Shown here: positions 34,222 through 42,529 of the stretch, in pieces
Position numbering within the stretch: position 1 is the first letter of the stretch
Layout of the letters: each line of letters begins with the position of its first letter
Assembly: GCF_001984065.1 (NCBI RefSeq)
Contig: NZ_LYVP01000027.1
Location: 1 to 60,739 of the forward strand
DNA length: 60,739 nt
Origin: Pseudomonas sp. KK4
Lineage (GTDB): Bacteria; Pseudomonadota; Gammaproteobacteria; Pseudomonadales; Pseudomonadaceae
Reading direction: 5' to 3'
The notes under the pieces: model-generated
What the model was told of the DNA's origin: nothing
Databases searched by the model: none
What the model saw: the letters and a program-made list of their open reading frames with translations, nothing else
Made by a program: the position numbers and the translations under genes

Positions 34222-36329
34222 CTGAGCGAACTCTCATCGGCAGGGAAGTTAAGGTCGCAACAAAGAACGCCGTGAGAATCATTGTTTTTGGAAGTTGCGT
34301 AAGTCGGGACGTCCTCAACTACGACGTGAATCACGCGTTTGATTTAGCGGCCTACTATGCCCGCAGCTCGTTTGCCAGCGCCTTCACTTCACACCCGACT
34401 GTTGATATATACAGCGCTAAACTGAGTTCGAAGTTCCAAGCGGCAATTGTCAAGGCGGATCTCGAAAAAACGCTGTTGGGTAAGATCGATGATTTAAAAT
34501 TTGATATCTTCCTTATCGACTTGATTGATGAAAGGTTCAATATTTTCTCCGCCGGTAGCGGCGGCATTTTCACGGTTTCAAACGAGTTGCGAAGTGCTGG
34601 ATTCGATGAGGAAAATGAACCTGGTAGATTGATAATTTCGGGGTCTGAAGAGTTTTTTTCTCTTTGGGAAACGGGCTGGGAACGATTTGTTAGCATAATG
34701 AGTGCGGCGGGTAACCTCTCGAAGGTTGTGGTGAATCGAACTCTATGGAGCGCCCAAACAAAAAGCGGAATGACTTTCGGTTCGGCTTTCAATCCCGCGT
34801 ATATTCGCGAATCGAACATGTTCCTATTGCGCCTTTATGAGCGGATGGCGCGTGATTTGGCGCCAAATCAATTTCTACACCCCCCAGTAGAATGTGTATA
34901 TGGCAATGAAGAGCATCGGTGGGGATTGAGCCCCTTTCACTATGTCGATGATTTTTATTTGTTTCTGTTGGACAAGTTGTCGAGCTTCCTTCCGAATGAA
35001 GGTTCGAATCCTGGTTCGGGCTTGAAGACCGTCGGTGCGATACACCCGGATAGGGTATTGGATTTTGCAGTTTTATTCAGCAATAGCGCCTCTTCCGTCG
35101 GCGCAATTCCGTTTGACCCAAAACGATTCAAAGGTAATGCGTCATCAACTCGAATAGAAGATGGGATGAAGTTTACCTTTTCAGGTCCGGAATCCAATTA
35201 TCAAATTCGCTTTGCATTGCCTGAACCCGCATCTGCAAATGGTCTCAGCGTTAGAATTAAAATGTCAGGCTGGGATTCACTTCGCTCCGTATCTTTAGGG
35301 TATGGCGAAGGCTCCAGGTTTATTGGTGTCACAAGTGTTAACCCCAGAACCGAGCACTGGGTGGATTTTTCATTTGCACAGTCTGATTTGTTGTTTGAGC
35401 TTTACAATAAGCCTGGCGATTTGCAAAGTGGCTGCATAACTGAAATTAGAATATACCTGAGAGGTGCACCTTCTCCAATCGGCGCAACTCTTAAAGTAGA
35501 AAGCATTTCGGTTTGGAGTGAAAAGCCATTTTCAGCCATAGAGTATTTGCAAAAGCAAGATTGCGAACGCGGATATTCGTCTTTCTTACCAACGCCGCCA
35601 GCGCTTGGTGAAAGATTGTACGAGTGCTTATCTGCAAGATTTCCACACGCTACGCTGCAAAAAAAGGGCTTCTTTGATGAGGGCACCTGCCTTCTGGATG
35701 AAGGAGTTTCTTTACCCTGGTCACCCAAGAAGCGTTTGCCAGAGAACATTGGTTTTCATAAGCATCTTGTTTCCTGGCACTCGTTTCACCATGCAACCAT
35801 ATTGATGTTGCACGCAACGGATACCAATGATTTTTCCGCCCTTATGCCGGCTCGAGAGTTTGTAAGTGATTGGCTTAATCACAGCTTCAAACAATGGTCT
35901 GAAAAAGATCATGTTGTCTGGCAGAGCCAAGTCGCAGGCGACCGGCTTCTAGCTCTTTTAATGCTGTGGAATTTTGGAATCACGCACGCATTTGATAGAC
36001 GCTTCATGATAAGGCTGAATGACTGCATGTTCGAGCATGCTCGGTTTCTGAGCAGTGACATTACGTACTTCTCACACCATGAAGATACGTTCGCATGTTT
36101 ACAGAACCTGTTGACGCAGAGTGTCGCGTTGTACGTGGTTAGTTTTACGATGAAACACTGGCAGTCTTCCGATTATTGGCGAGAGATTTCACTGGAGCGG
36201 ATTGTCGAGCTTTCCCCTGCTGAAAGATTTGATACTTATTGCTCTGGCTCAGAGCAAAATCAGAGTGCAAGTTATATAAGGCAACTCGTTGCGCTGGCTG
36301 GCGCGCTTGGTGACAAAAGAGTTCAGTAG
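34218..36329 (+). CDS. DUF6270-like (SGNH-type) domain plus heparinase-like helical domain protein
   Basis: About 703 residues. The N-terminal part starts VRIIVFGSCVSRDVLNYD, which I recognise as DUF6270-like, an SGNH-hydrolase-related fold; Ser and Asp in GSCVSRD would be the key positions, and HRWGLSPFHYVDDFY may hold the partner histidine. A beta-sandwich-like middle (about 260-440) follows. The C-terminal third (WHSFHHATI, WQSQVAGDRLLALLMLW) resembles the helical barrel of heparinase/alginate-lyase-like proteins, but the usual beta-sandwich after it is missing, so it may be truncated. I chose GTG 34218, which overlaps the previous stop (GTGA). It may hydrolyse or bind the polymer; function is unproven. 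Confidence 0.62.
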   Translation: MTERTLIGREVKVATKNAVRIIVFGSCVSRDVLNYDVNHAFDLAAYYARSSFASAFTSHPTVDIYSAKLSSKFQAAIVKADLEKTLLGKIDDLKFDIFLIDLIDERFNIFSAGSGGIFTVSNELRSAGFDEENEPGRLIISGSEEFFSLWETGWERFVSIMSAAGNLSKVVVNRTLWSAQTKSGMTFGSAFNPAYIRESNMFLLRLYERMARDLAPNQFLHPPVECVYGNEEHRWGLSPFHYVDDFYLFLLDKLSSFLPNEGSNPGSGLKTVGAIHPDRVLDFAVLFSNSASSVGAIPFDPKRFKGNASSTRIEDGMKFTFSGPESNYQIRFALPEPASANGLSVRIKMSGWDSLRSVSLGYGEGSRFIGVTSVNPRTEHWVDFSFAQSDLLFELYNKPGDLQSGCITEIRIYLRGAPSPIGATLKVESISVWSEKPFSAIEYLQKQDCERGYSSFLPTPPALGERLYECLSARFPHATLQKKGFFDEGTCLLDEGVSLPWSPKKRLPENIGFHKHLVSWHSFHHATILMLHATDTNDFSALMPAREFVSDWLNHSFKQWSEKDHVVWQSQVAGDRLLALLMLWNFGITHAFDRRFMIRLNDCMFEHARFLSSDITYFSHHEDTFACLQNLLTQSVALYVVSFTMKHWQSSDYWREISLERIVELSPAERFDTYCSGSEQNQSASYIRQLVALAGALGDKRVQ

Positions 36330-36414
36330 CAAGGAGAGCATAACTTGTAAGATGTGACAACAGTGATATGAATTCGATAAAACTGAGTCTGTATTAACTT
36401 TCCGAGAAAAAAGT

Positions 36415-36798
36415 ATGAAGCGTAAAATTTTGGTTTTAGCGGCGGCCTTTATGCTTGCTGCATGTGGTCAAGGCGACAAGTCAGTTCAAGTGTTGCTGGA
36501 TGATGGCGCAAAACTGAGAATCAACGGTACGTTGGTTAAGGAATACAGCAAATCCAGCAGTGAAGGAACGCTGAAAGTTAATAATGTCCTGGTCGATGAC
36601 AGCCCGAAAGAAGCTGAGGAGGCGATTGCGAAGGAGTTCAAGCGTCTAGGGTATCGTCGAAAAATAATTGATAGCTCGGACGGAGTGTACAAGGTTCACT
36701 ACTATAAGCAGGATCGCCCGGTCGTAGGCGGTATTTATACACAGCCCAAAGGATCAGTAAGCTCAGGGGCCCATGTTTCTATTTATTGGGAAATTTAG
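36415..36798 (+). CDS. Small predicted lipoprotein
   Basis: A 127-residue protein with a signal peptide ending in a lipobox (MLAAC, lipidated Cys at about residue 17), so it should be anchored to a membrane on the periplasmic side. The mature part is hydrophilic with Lys/Asp-rich stretches, then a C-terminal beta-rich segment ending VSIYWEI. No family is recognised. It sits between two polysaccharide genes on the same strand, with 85 and 76 base gaps, and may assist export or anchoring. Confidence 0.7.
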   Translation: MKRKILVLAAAFMLAACGQGDKSVQVLLDDGAKLRINGTLVKEYSKSSSEGTLKVNNVLVDDSPKEAEEAIAKEFKRLGYRRKIIDSSDGVYKVHYYKQDRPVVGGIYTQPKGSVSSGAHVSIYWEI

Positions 36799-36874
36799 AT
36801 TTTCTAATAATTTCTTACCTGGCGAAATGTGGAAATAATATGCGACGTGTTTCAACCCTGATAGGTTATAAGTG

Positions 36875-38605
36875 ATGACTGGTCTACTGGATCTCATAAG
36901 AGTGACTATGGGGTGGTGCTTTTCGCTGGGTGGGAAATTCTTAAAGGTTGTTCCATTTACAAGTTTGACTCTTCAGGCGGCGCATTTTTTCTCGCAAGTG
37001 TTACTGTTGCTCACCTTTTTTTTGCCATTGAAGGTTCTCATACTTTTGGGCGCTGAAAAAGTGCCACATTACTTTCCCATGTACCTGCAGAGCTTGAAGA
37101 AGACGCATCTCATTATAGCGTTCAGCTTGCTCGCGGTTATCTGTTACGGCCTTTATATTCTGTCGAATTTCATCATTGCCTATTTTTCCCGCAGAGGTGC
37201 AGATCAGCTTTTAAAAAATAGCGCTAAGCTGAAGTTGTTCGACAACCAGCGAAAAATAGCGACGCAAGTCTATTCCAAATACACGCGTGGACTGGCAGCG
37301 GGCACGTTCGTATTCATTGCTGTATCCATCCTGATTTATATCTACCCTTTACTCATATCGGCCTTGCTAGGTTATTGTGTCGTCGTCGGCGCTATCATTG
37401 TTGTGTTATATGATCGCCTTCCAAAAGTAAGGCGACTTATTCAACAAAACTATGTTGACGTATTGAATACCCTATCGTCTGTCGGTTTTTTGGTTACTTT
37501 TTTTTGTATGGTGGCGGATTATTTGTTCTTTACACCGCCAAAAATATTCCCAGCGCTTATAGCTCTTTTGCTTGTGCGGCAAGGCCTGTCAAGATTGTCC
37601 ACCCTGATTCAGGATGTCACCTCTCTGCGGTTGCAATATCGGCAAATCAACGCGATGTTTTTTCACGATAAGCCGCTCGTGGTCACGGACTCCGTTTATA
37701 CGGCCGAAATAAAATCCCTTCTCAACGAAGATTTCAGGGGGGAATGGATGACTGCAATGATGACGTATCTATCGTCCCCGTACACAATTTATCTATCCAG
37801 TACGTGGAGTCAAATCGGGCAACCCCACATATATTCATTTGAATCGCGTTTTGCCAACAAAGACGGCGATCAGAAAACTTTTCTATTTAAACTATACGAC
37901 GCGCCTGCAGAATTTTTGGCAATGCGTGAAAGTTTGCTTTTGCAGACCGTGCCGCTGATCCCAGTTCCTCAATTTAAAGGCTCAAGGAAAGTGCGTGGAT
38001 ACAGTTGCCATGTCTTCGAGTTTGACAAGGTACGCAAGGTCACACTGCGGGAGCAGGGCTCCAGCCTGATTTCTATAGCGCAGAAATTAATGTCCATGGA
38101 GCCCGTGGAGACATTTGTTCAACAGTTCAGGCGTTCGCATCTTTACCTTGAGCAACGCTTGACCAATGAATTAATTTCTAATCTATCGTTAGTCGTTTCA
38201 CGGGAGAAATCCGCAGTTCTGCAAGCGTTTCGGGATCGTTATGCTGGAATAATTTCGCTTCTGGAAGGGTTGCCAAGGCAGTGGGTATGTGCAGATGTCA
38301 GCCCCAATACGTTATTTCTGTCGGAAGCGGGCGACGCATTCGTGAGTCACTGGCCAAATTGGAAAATTGAACCGGTAGGTGCCAACTGGCTTATTATTGA
38401 CAGACCTAAATTTTTACTCGCCATTGAAAGCGCTCGAGCTTCTCGCGAAAGTTTAAAAGACGTTCCGAGTGCTGCAATCATGGTTTCAGCCTTGGCTTAC
38501 GCGTTTGAGCGTCTGTGTTCACGTGGTAACTATGAAGACGCCTTCACGCTTTTGCCTGATCTTCTTGAATATTATGAATCGCTTGAAACTACCGACGCGC
38601 TGTAA
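36875..38605 (+). CDS. Membrane protein: ABC-exporter-like transmembrane domain fused to a degenerate kinase-like domain
   Basis: A 576-residue protein. The first 270 residues have about six hydrophobic segments in the layout of a type I ABC exporter (AAHFFSQVLLLLTFFLPLKV; ADQLLKNSAKLKLFDNQ; RQGLSRLSTLIQDVTSLR), but there is no ATPase domain. The C-terminal 300 residues include WVCADVSPNTLFL, which resembles the catalytic loop of APH/lipopolysaccharide-kinase-like enzymes with the first His replaced by Cys, and the usual metal Asp motif after it is not visible. It might therefore be a pseudokinase or a lipid-linked-sugar kinase. ATG 36875 is preferred over GTG 36872 (AGG nine bases upstream). 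It belongs to the wecB operon. Confidence 0.6.
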   Translation: MTGLLDLIRVTMGWCFSLGGKFLKVVPFTSLTLQAAHFFSQVLLLLTFFLPLKVLILLGAEKVPHYFPMYLQSLKKTHLIIAFSLLAVICYGLYILSNFIIAYFSRRGADQLLKNSAKLKLFDNQRKIATQVYSKYTRGLAAGTFVFIAVSILIYIYPLLISALLGYCVVVGAIIVVLYDRLPKVRRLIQQNYVDVLNTLSSVGFLVTFFCMVADYLFFTPPKIFPALIALLLVRQGLSRLSTLIQDVTSLRLQYRQINAMFFHDKPLVVTDSVYTAEIKSLLNEDFRGEWMTAMMTYLSSPYTIYLSSTWSQIGQPHIYSFESRFANKDGDQKTFLFKLYDAPAEFLAMRESLLLQTVPLIPVPQFKGSRKVRGYSCHVFEFDKVRKVTLREQGSSLISIAQKLMSMEPVETFVQQFRRSHLYLEQRLTNELISNLSLVVSREKSAVLQAFRDRYAGIISLLEGLPRQWVCADVSPNTLFLSEAGDAFVSHWPNWKIEPVGANWLIIDRPKFLLAIESARASRESLKDVPSAAIMVSALAYAFERLCSRGNYEDAFTLLPDLLEYYESLETTDAL

Positions 38606-38618
38606 AAGGAATTCGCCC

Positions 38619-39851
38619 ATGTCGCGCATTGCAATGATCGTCTGGAACGAATTTCGTAACGACGCCCGTGTGCTCAAGGAAGCACAAACACTTCAGGGTG
38701 CCGGGCATGACGTCACGGTATTCGCCTTGCATACCCCGGGTGTAACGTTGGAGCACGAAATTCTGGAGGGTGGAATAAAGGTTTCGCGTGTTGCCCGTAG
38801 CCCGTTCTGGAAACTGCGCAAAACCAAGGTAAGTTCCGGGCAGGTGGGCGGTAACGCATCTATCGGCCGTTTAAGCCCCGCGAGGCAAGTCCTGCGCATC
38901 GTCGCGCGCCTGTGGACTCACAGCGTTCTGCTTGCCCGCATTGCCAGGTACCGTGCCGATGTGGTCCACGCCCATGATGTCAATACGTTGCCGACTGCCT
39001 GGCTCGCGGCCAAGGTCAGCGGTGCAAGGGTGGTCTACGACGCTCACGAAATCAGCACCAGCCGTGAGGGTTACAACAGCTTTCGGCGATTGGTCGGTGT
39101 TGTCGAGAAATACCTGATGCCACGGGTTCAGGGAACGATCACGACGACCGATGCACGGGCGAAGTTTTTCGCCCGTGCATACGGGATACCTCGCCCGGTG
39201 GTATTGCAGAATCGGCCACGGCTGACATTCACCCAGTCGTCACAACGTATTCGCAAACAGCTGGGTCTGAGCGAAGCCTGGCCGATCATTCTTTATCAGG
39301 GCGGATTGCAACAAGGTCGCGGATTGGAGCGGTTAGTGCGGACCGCGGCGTTGGTACCCGAGGCATATTTTGTGTTTATCGGTGGAGGACGTCTCACGCA
39401 GCCTTTGACAACCCTAAGCCAGGAGCTGGCGCTGGCGGATCGGGTGCATTTCATACCTACCGTTTCATTGGCGGATCTACCCGATTACACCGCCTCGGCG
39501 GACATTGGTGTCCAGCCAATCGAAAATACCTGCCTGAATCATTTCACAACGGACTCCAACAAACTGTTCGAGTATCTGATCGCCGGATTACCCGTAGTCG
39601 CGACCGATTTTCCGGAGATCCGTCGAATTGTTCGCGCTCACGAAGTGGGTTTGCTGGTTCGAGAGGGTGACGATCAAATGTTGGCAGACGCGTTGAAGTC
39701 GCTGGTCAATGATTCAAGCCTCCGTTCCAGGCTGGCGAACAACTCCAAGAGCGCTTCGATGAGTTTGAACTGGGAAGACCAGGAGGCGTTGCTGATTGAT
39801 CTTTATCATCGGGTTCTGCCCGCTGAATCGGCCAGCGTAGTGGCTCGATAA
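38619..39851 (+). CDS. GT4-family glycosyltransferase
   Basis: A 410-residue GT-B transferase. The N-terminal domain begins RIAMIVWNEFRNDARVLKEA, the stretch DVVHAHDVNTLPTAW is typical, and the donor site includes ILYQGGLQQGRGLERLV and HFTTDSNKLFEYLIAGLPVVATDFPEI. It resembles transferases of capsule and exopolysaccharide clusters. AAAGGA lies eight bases before ATG 38619. It shares one base with the next gene (TAATG), so the two are coupled and probably add consecutive sugars to the same chain. Confidence 0.86.
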   Translation: MSRIAMIVWNEFRNDARVLKEAQTLQGAGHDVTVFALHTPGVTLEHEILEGGIKVSRVARSPFWKLRKTKVSSGQVGGNASIGRLSPARQVLRIVARLWTHSVLLARIARYRADVVHAHDVNTLPTAWLAAKVSGARVVYDAHEISTSREGYNSFRRLVGVVEKYLMPRVQGTITTTDARAKFFARAYGIPRPVVLQNRPRLTFTQSSQRIRKQLGLSEAWPIILYQGGLQQGRGLERLVRTAALVPEAYFVFIGGGRLTQPLTTLSQELALADRVHFIPTVSLADLPDYTASADIGVQPIENTCLNHFTTDSNKLFEYLIAGLPVVATDFPEIRRIVRAHEVGLLVREGDDQMLADALKSLVNDSSLRSRLANNSKSASMSLNWEDQEALLIDLYHRVLPAESASVVAR

Positions 39852-41035
39852 TGACCATTCGCGTGCTTGTTCTGAGCTTCTATTATCCTCCGGATCTGGC
39901 CGCTGGATCGTTTCGGGTTGAAGCATTGGTAAAGGCATTGCTGGCTGAGCCCTGCGCCAACGTACGTGTAGACGTCGTCACTACGCAGCCTAATCGCTAC
40001 CACTCTTTCGGCGCCGCTGCAGCAGAGTTTCAAGAATGTTCGCGCCTGACGATTCGGCGCATTGCCTTGCCGATTCATAAAAACGGGCTTTTGGACCAGG
40101 CCCGGGCTTTCGCCTCTTATGCGCTGGGCGTGAGCAGGGCGATAAAAGGCAAGGATTACGATTTGGTCGTGGCCTCGTCTTCGCGGCTGATGACGGCGAC
40201 GTTGGGGGCGTGCGTCGGGTTCTTTACCAAGACCCCGCTTTACTTGGATATACGCGATATTTTTGTAGACACCTTGCCAGAGCTGTTCCCTAGCCGTCTC
40301 GGAAAAATAGCCACTTGGATATTCTCCAGGATCGAACGTTTGACGATCGGCCGGGCGGCTCGGGTCAATCTCATATCGCCTGGTTTTCTGAGCTACTTCT
40401 CGGCCCATTACCCCAGGCTCAGTTTTTCGACCCATACCAACGGCGTCGATGAGCTGTTTTTCAAAAAGCTGCCGGGAAAACACGGTGATGCTGACAGCGA
40501 GAAATTATTGAAGGTCGTATACGCCGGCAATATCGGAGCTGGGCAGGGACTTCATCTCATCCTTCCGGCTTTGGCTAAACGGCTGGAGGGTGTGGCACAT
40601 TTCTGCGTTATTGGTGCGGGTGGCCTGTTGGGGCACCTTCAATTGGCGCTAAAAAATAGCGATGTCTCCAATGTCGAGGTTATCGCGCCCGTTCAGCGCA
40701 AAGACCTGCTGAAGTTTTATCAGGAAGCCGACGTTCTGTTTTTGCACCTGAACTCATTCAAGTCATTTCGTCGGGTCATTCCCTCAAAGCTTTTTGAATA
40801 TGCCGCGACGGGCAAACCAATTCTTGCGGGGTTAGCGGGATACTCCGCCAGGTTCACCAACACCAAAATTTCAAACGCCTCAGTGTTTGAACCCTGCGAT
40901 GTCGAAGGGGCCATAGAAGCGCTATTCGAGCTGAGTCTTGAACCGGTGACCCGTGAAGCCTTCATGAATGAATATTCGCGGATATCCATCCAGAAGCGTA
41001 TGGCGATGGATGTCCTGAGCACACTCGAACGCTGA
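39851..41035 (+). CDS. GT4-family glycosyltransferase (WbuB-like)
   Basis: A 394-residue GT-B enzyme starting RVLVLSFYYPPDLAAGSFR, the acceptor-domain opening typical of WbuB-like transferases, with a donor-site region VVYAGNIGAGQGLHLILPALA and IPSKLFEYAATGKPILAGLAG. WbuB adds FucNAc in E. coli O26, so an amino-sugar substrate such as ManNAcA is thinkable, but this is inference. Last gene of the wecB operon; no strong terminator follows. Confidence 0.87.
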   Translation: MTIRVLVLSFYYPPDLAAGSFRVEALVKALLAEPCANVRVDVVTTQPNRYHSFGAAAAEFQECSRLTIRRIALPIHKNGLLDQARAFASYALGVSRAIKGKDYDLVVASSSRLMTATLGACVGFFTKTPLYLDIRDIFVDTLPELFPSRLGKIATWIFSRIERLTIGRAARVNLISPGFLSYFSAHYPRLSFSTHTNGVDELFFKKLPGKHGDADSEKLLKVVYAGNIGAGQGLHLILPALAKRLEGVAHFCVIGAGGLLGHLQLALKNSDVSNVEVIAPVQRKDLLKFYQEADVLFLHLNSFKSFRRVIPSKLFEYAATGKPILAGLAGYSARFTNTKISNASVFEPCDVEGAIEALFELSLEPVTREAFMNEYSRISIQKRMAMDVLSTLER

Positions 41036-41073
41036 CTCTCGCCATTGTTTCACATCCCGTAACGACCCCATTT

Positions 41074-41101
41074 TTGACAACCTCCATCCATAACCTAAAT
41101 T
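41074..41101 (+). promoter_or_regulatory. Candidate sigma-70 promoter of comEA
   Basis: TTGACA (41074-41079) is followed after 16 bases by TAAATT (41096-41101), 56 bases before the comEA start. A separate promoter fits the view that comEA is not part of the polysaccharide operon. Confidence 0.45.
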
Positions 41102-41104
41102 CGA

Positions 41105-41129
41105 GAAGCAGCTTCGGAAAAGCTGCTTC
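41105..41129 (+). promoter_or_regulatory. Hairpin in the comEA leader
   Basis: Ten-base perfect arms GAAGCAGCTT and AAGCTGCTTC flank the loop CGGAA. No U-tract follows, so it could end the upstream operon weakly or act in the comEA leader. Confidence 0.4.
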
Positions 41130-41156
41130 CTCAATCGATGTCATGGAGCGTCATTT

Positions 41157-41492
41157 ATGCGTACAGGTTTTATCTCTTCCCTGGTTTTCGCCCTTCTCAC
41201 CACTCTCTCAACCGCAACGTTTGCTGCGCCTGCGGCCAAGCCTGAGAGTGGTCCTGCTCCAATGGCGCAAGTGGTGTCAACAAAGGAGCAGAGCGCCAAG
41301 ATCGATTTGAACGCGGTCGATGCGCCCACCCTGCAGCGCGAGCTGTCCGGTGTGGGTGAAGCCAAGGCCAATGCGATTGTTGCCTATCGTGACATCAATG
41401 GACCGTTTGCCTCGGTTGACGAGCTGCTGGAAGTGAAGGGCATCGGCAAGGCGATTCTGGATCGCAACCGCGAGAAGCTGGAAGTGAACTAA
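41157..41492 (+). CDS. comEA: ComEA-family helix-hairpin-helix DNA-binding protein
   Basis: A 111-residue secreted protein: a signal peptide (about 1-23, ending TFAAP), a Pro/Lys linker, then two helix-hairpin-helix motifs (IDLNAVDAPTLQRELSGVG and VDELLEVKGIGKAILDRN). ComEA proteins bind incoming DNA in the periplasm. A lone comEA next to wbpM is usual in Pseudomonas; here about 15 kb separates them. GGAG nine bases upstream supports ATG 41157, and a strong terminator follows. Confidence 0.92.
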   Translation: MRTGFISSLVFALLTTLSTATFAAPAAKPESGPAPMAQVVSTKEQSAKIDLNAVDAPTLQRELSGVGEAKANAIVAYRDINGPFASVDELLEVKGIGKAILDRNREKLEVN

Positions 41493-41513
41493 GCTGATTA
41501 TTCAACGCCAAGG

Positions 41514-41542
41514 GGCCGGTCATTGACCGGCCTTTTTCTTTT
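41514..41542 (+). terminator. Rho-independent terminator after comEA
   Basis: The eight-base stem GGCCGGTC / GACCGGCC with an ATT loop is followed by TTTTTCTTTT. It lies 22 bases after the comEA stop. Confidence 0.92.
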
Positions 41543-41702
41543 CCGGTGCAAGCGGCCGATCGTCACTCTCTATCGACGTAATCGAAATTACGACTATCAT
41601 ATTCAAATTAGATTATGCATATAATAAATGACTTTACCGTCGAAGCGATCCGGTGTTCCGGCGCTTGGCATTTCCTTGAGCATGTTCACCAGGAGCGCAG
41701 TC

Positions 41703-42497
41703 ATGACGTCCACCCAATCCCAAGGTACAGCCCTCGTCACCGGTGCTTCCTCCGGTATCGGCGCAATCTACGCGCAGCGTCTGGCGGCGCGGGGTTTCGA
41801 TCTGCTGCTGGTCGCCCGTGATCAGCAGCGTCTGGACGAAGCCGCCACCAAGCTGCGCGCCGAGCACGGCGTCCAGGTCGAAGTCCTCAAGGCCGACCTC
41901 ACTCAAAAAGACGAGGTACTCAAACTTGAGCAACGCCTGCGCAGCGACTCGAGCATTACCCTGCTGCTGAACAACGCCGGCGTGGCGGCGGACGGTTTGT
42001 TGGCCAATGCCGATACCGATCAGCTGGAGAAAATGATCCAGTTGAACGTCACTGCGGTCACCCGCCTGGCATCGGCCGCCGCGGCCAGTTTCGCCAAGGC
42101 AGGCCGTGGCACGATCATCAACATCGCGTCGGTGGTGGCCCTGTTCCCTGAGCGCTTTAACGCGACCTACAGCGCCAGCAAGGCTTATGTGCTAAGCCTG
42201 ACCCAGTCACTGAACGCCGAGCTCGATGGCACCGGTGTGAAGGTCCAGGCTGTGTTGCCCGGTGTAACCCGCACCGAGATCTGGGAGCGTTCCGGGATCG
42301 ATGCGACGCAGATTCCGGCAGACATGGTGATGGAGGCGGGGGAGATGGTCGACGCGGCGCTGTCGGGTCTGGATCAGGGAGAGCTGGTCACCATCCCTTC
42401 GCTGCCCGATGCCAAAGAATGGGACGCTTTCGTCGCCGCGCGTCACGTGATGGCGCCCAATCTTTCCAAAAGCAGAGCCGCTTCGCGCTACAAGTGA
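41703..42497 (+). CDS. Short-chain dehydrogenase/reductase
   Basis: A 264-residue classical SDR with the NAD(P) motif TGASSGIG at residues 12-19 and the Ser-Tyr-Lys triad in NIASVVALFPERFNATYSASKAY. The substrate is unknown. It is followed after 32 bases by a FabF-like synthase, so both may act on acyl-ACP or related lipid intermediates. ATG 41703 has AGGAG upstream; an earlier ATG at 41628 gives a poorly conserved extension. A TATAAT at 41620-41625 may be the -10 element. Confidence 0.88.
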   Translation: MTSTQSQGTALVTGASSGIGAIYAQRLAARGFDLLLVARDQQRLDEAATKLRAEHGVQVEVLKADLTQKDEVLKLEQRLRSDSSITLLLNNAGVAADGLLANADTDQLEKMIQLNVTAVTRLASAAAASFAKAGRGTIINIASVVALFPERFNATYSASKAYVLSLTQSLNAELDGTGVKVQAVLPGVTRTEIWERSGIDATQIPADMVMEAGEMVDAALSGLDQGELVTIPSLPDAKEWDAFVAARHVMAPNLSKSRAASRYK

Positions 42498-42529
42498 ATG
42501 CGGGAAAAATCGGTTAGAGGTGTTGCGGT

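Noticed and set aside
34218..36329. Frameshift joining the 34218 gene to a downstream lyase domain
   Set aside because: The 85 bases after the stop show no continuation of lyase-like sequence in any frame, and the next gene is a lipoprotein with its own signal peptide.
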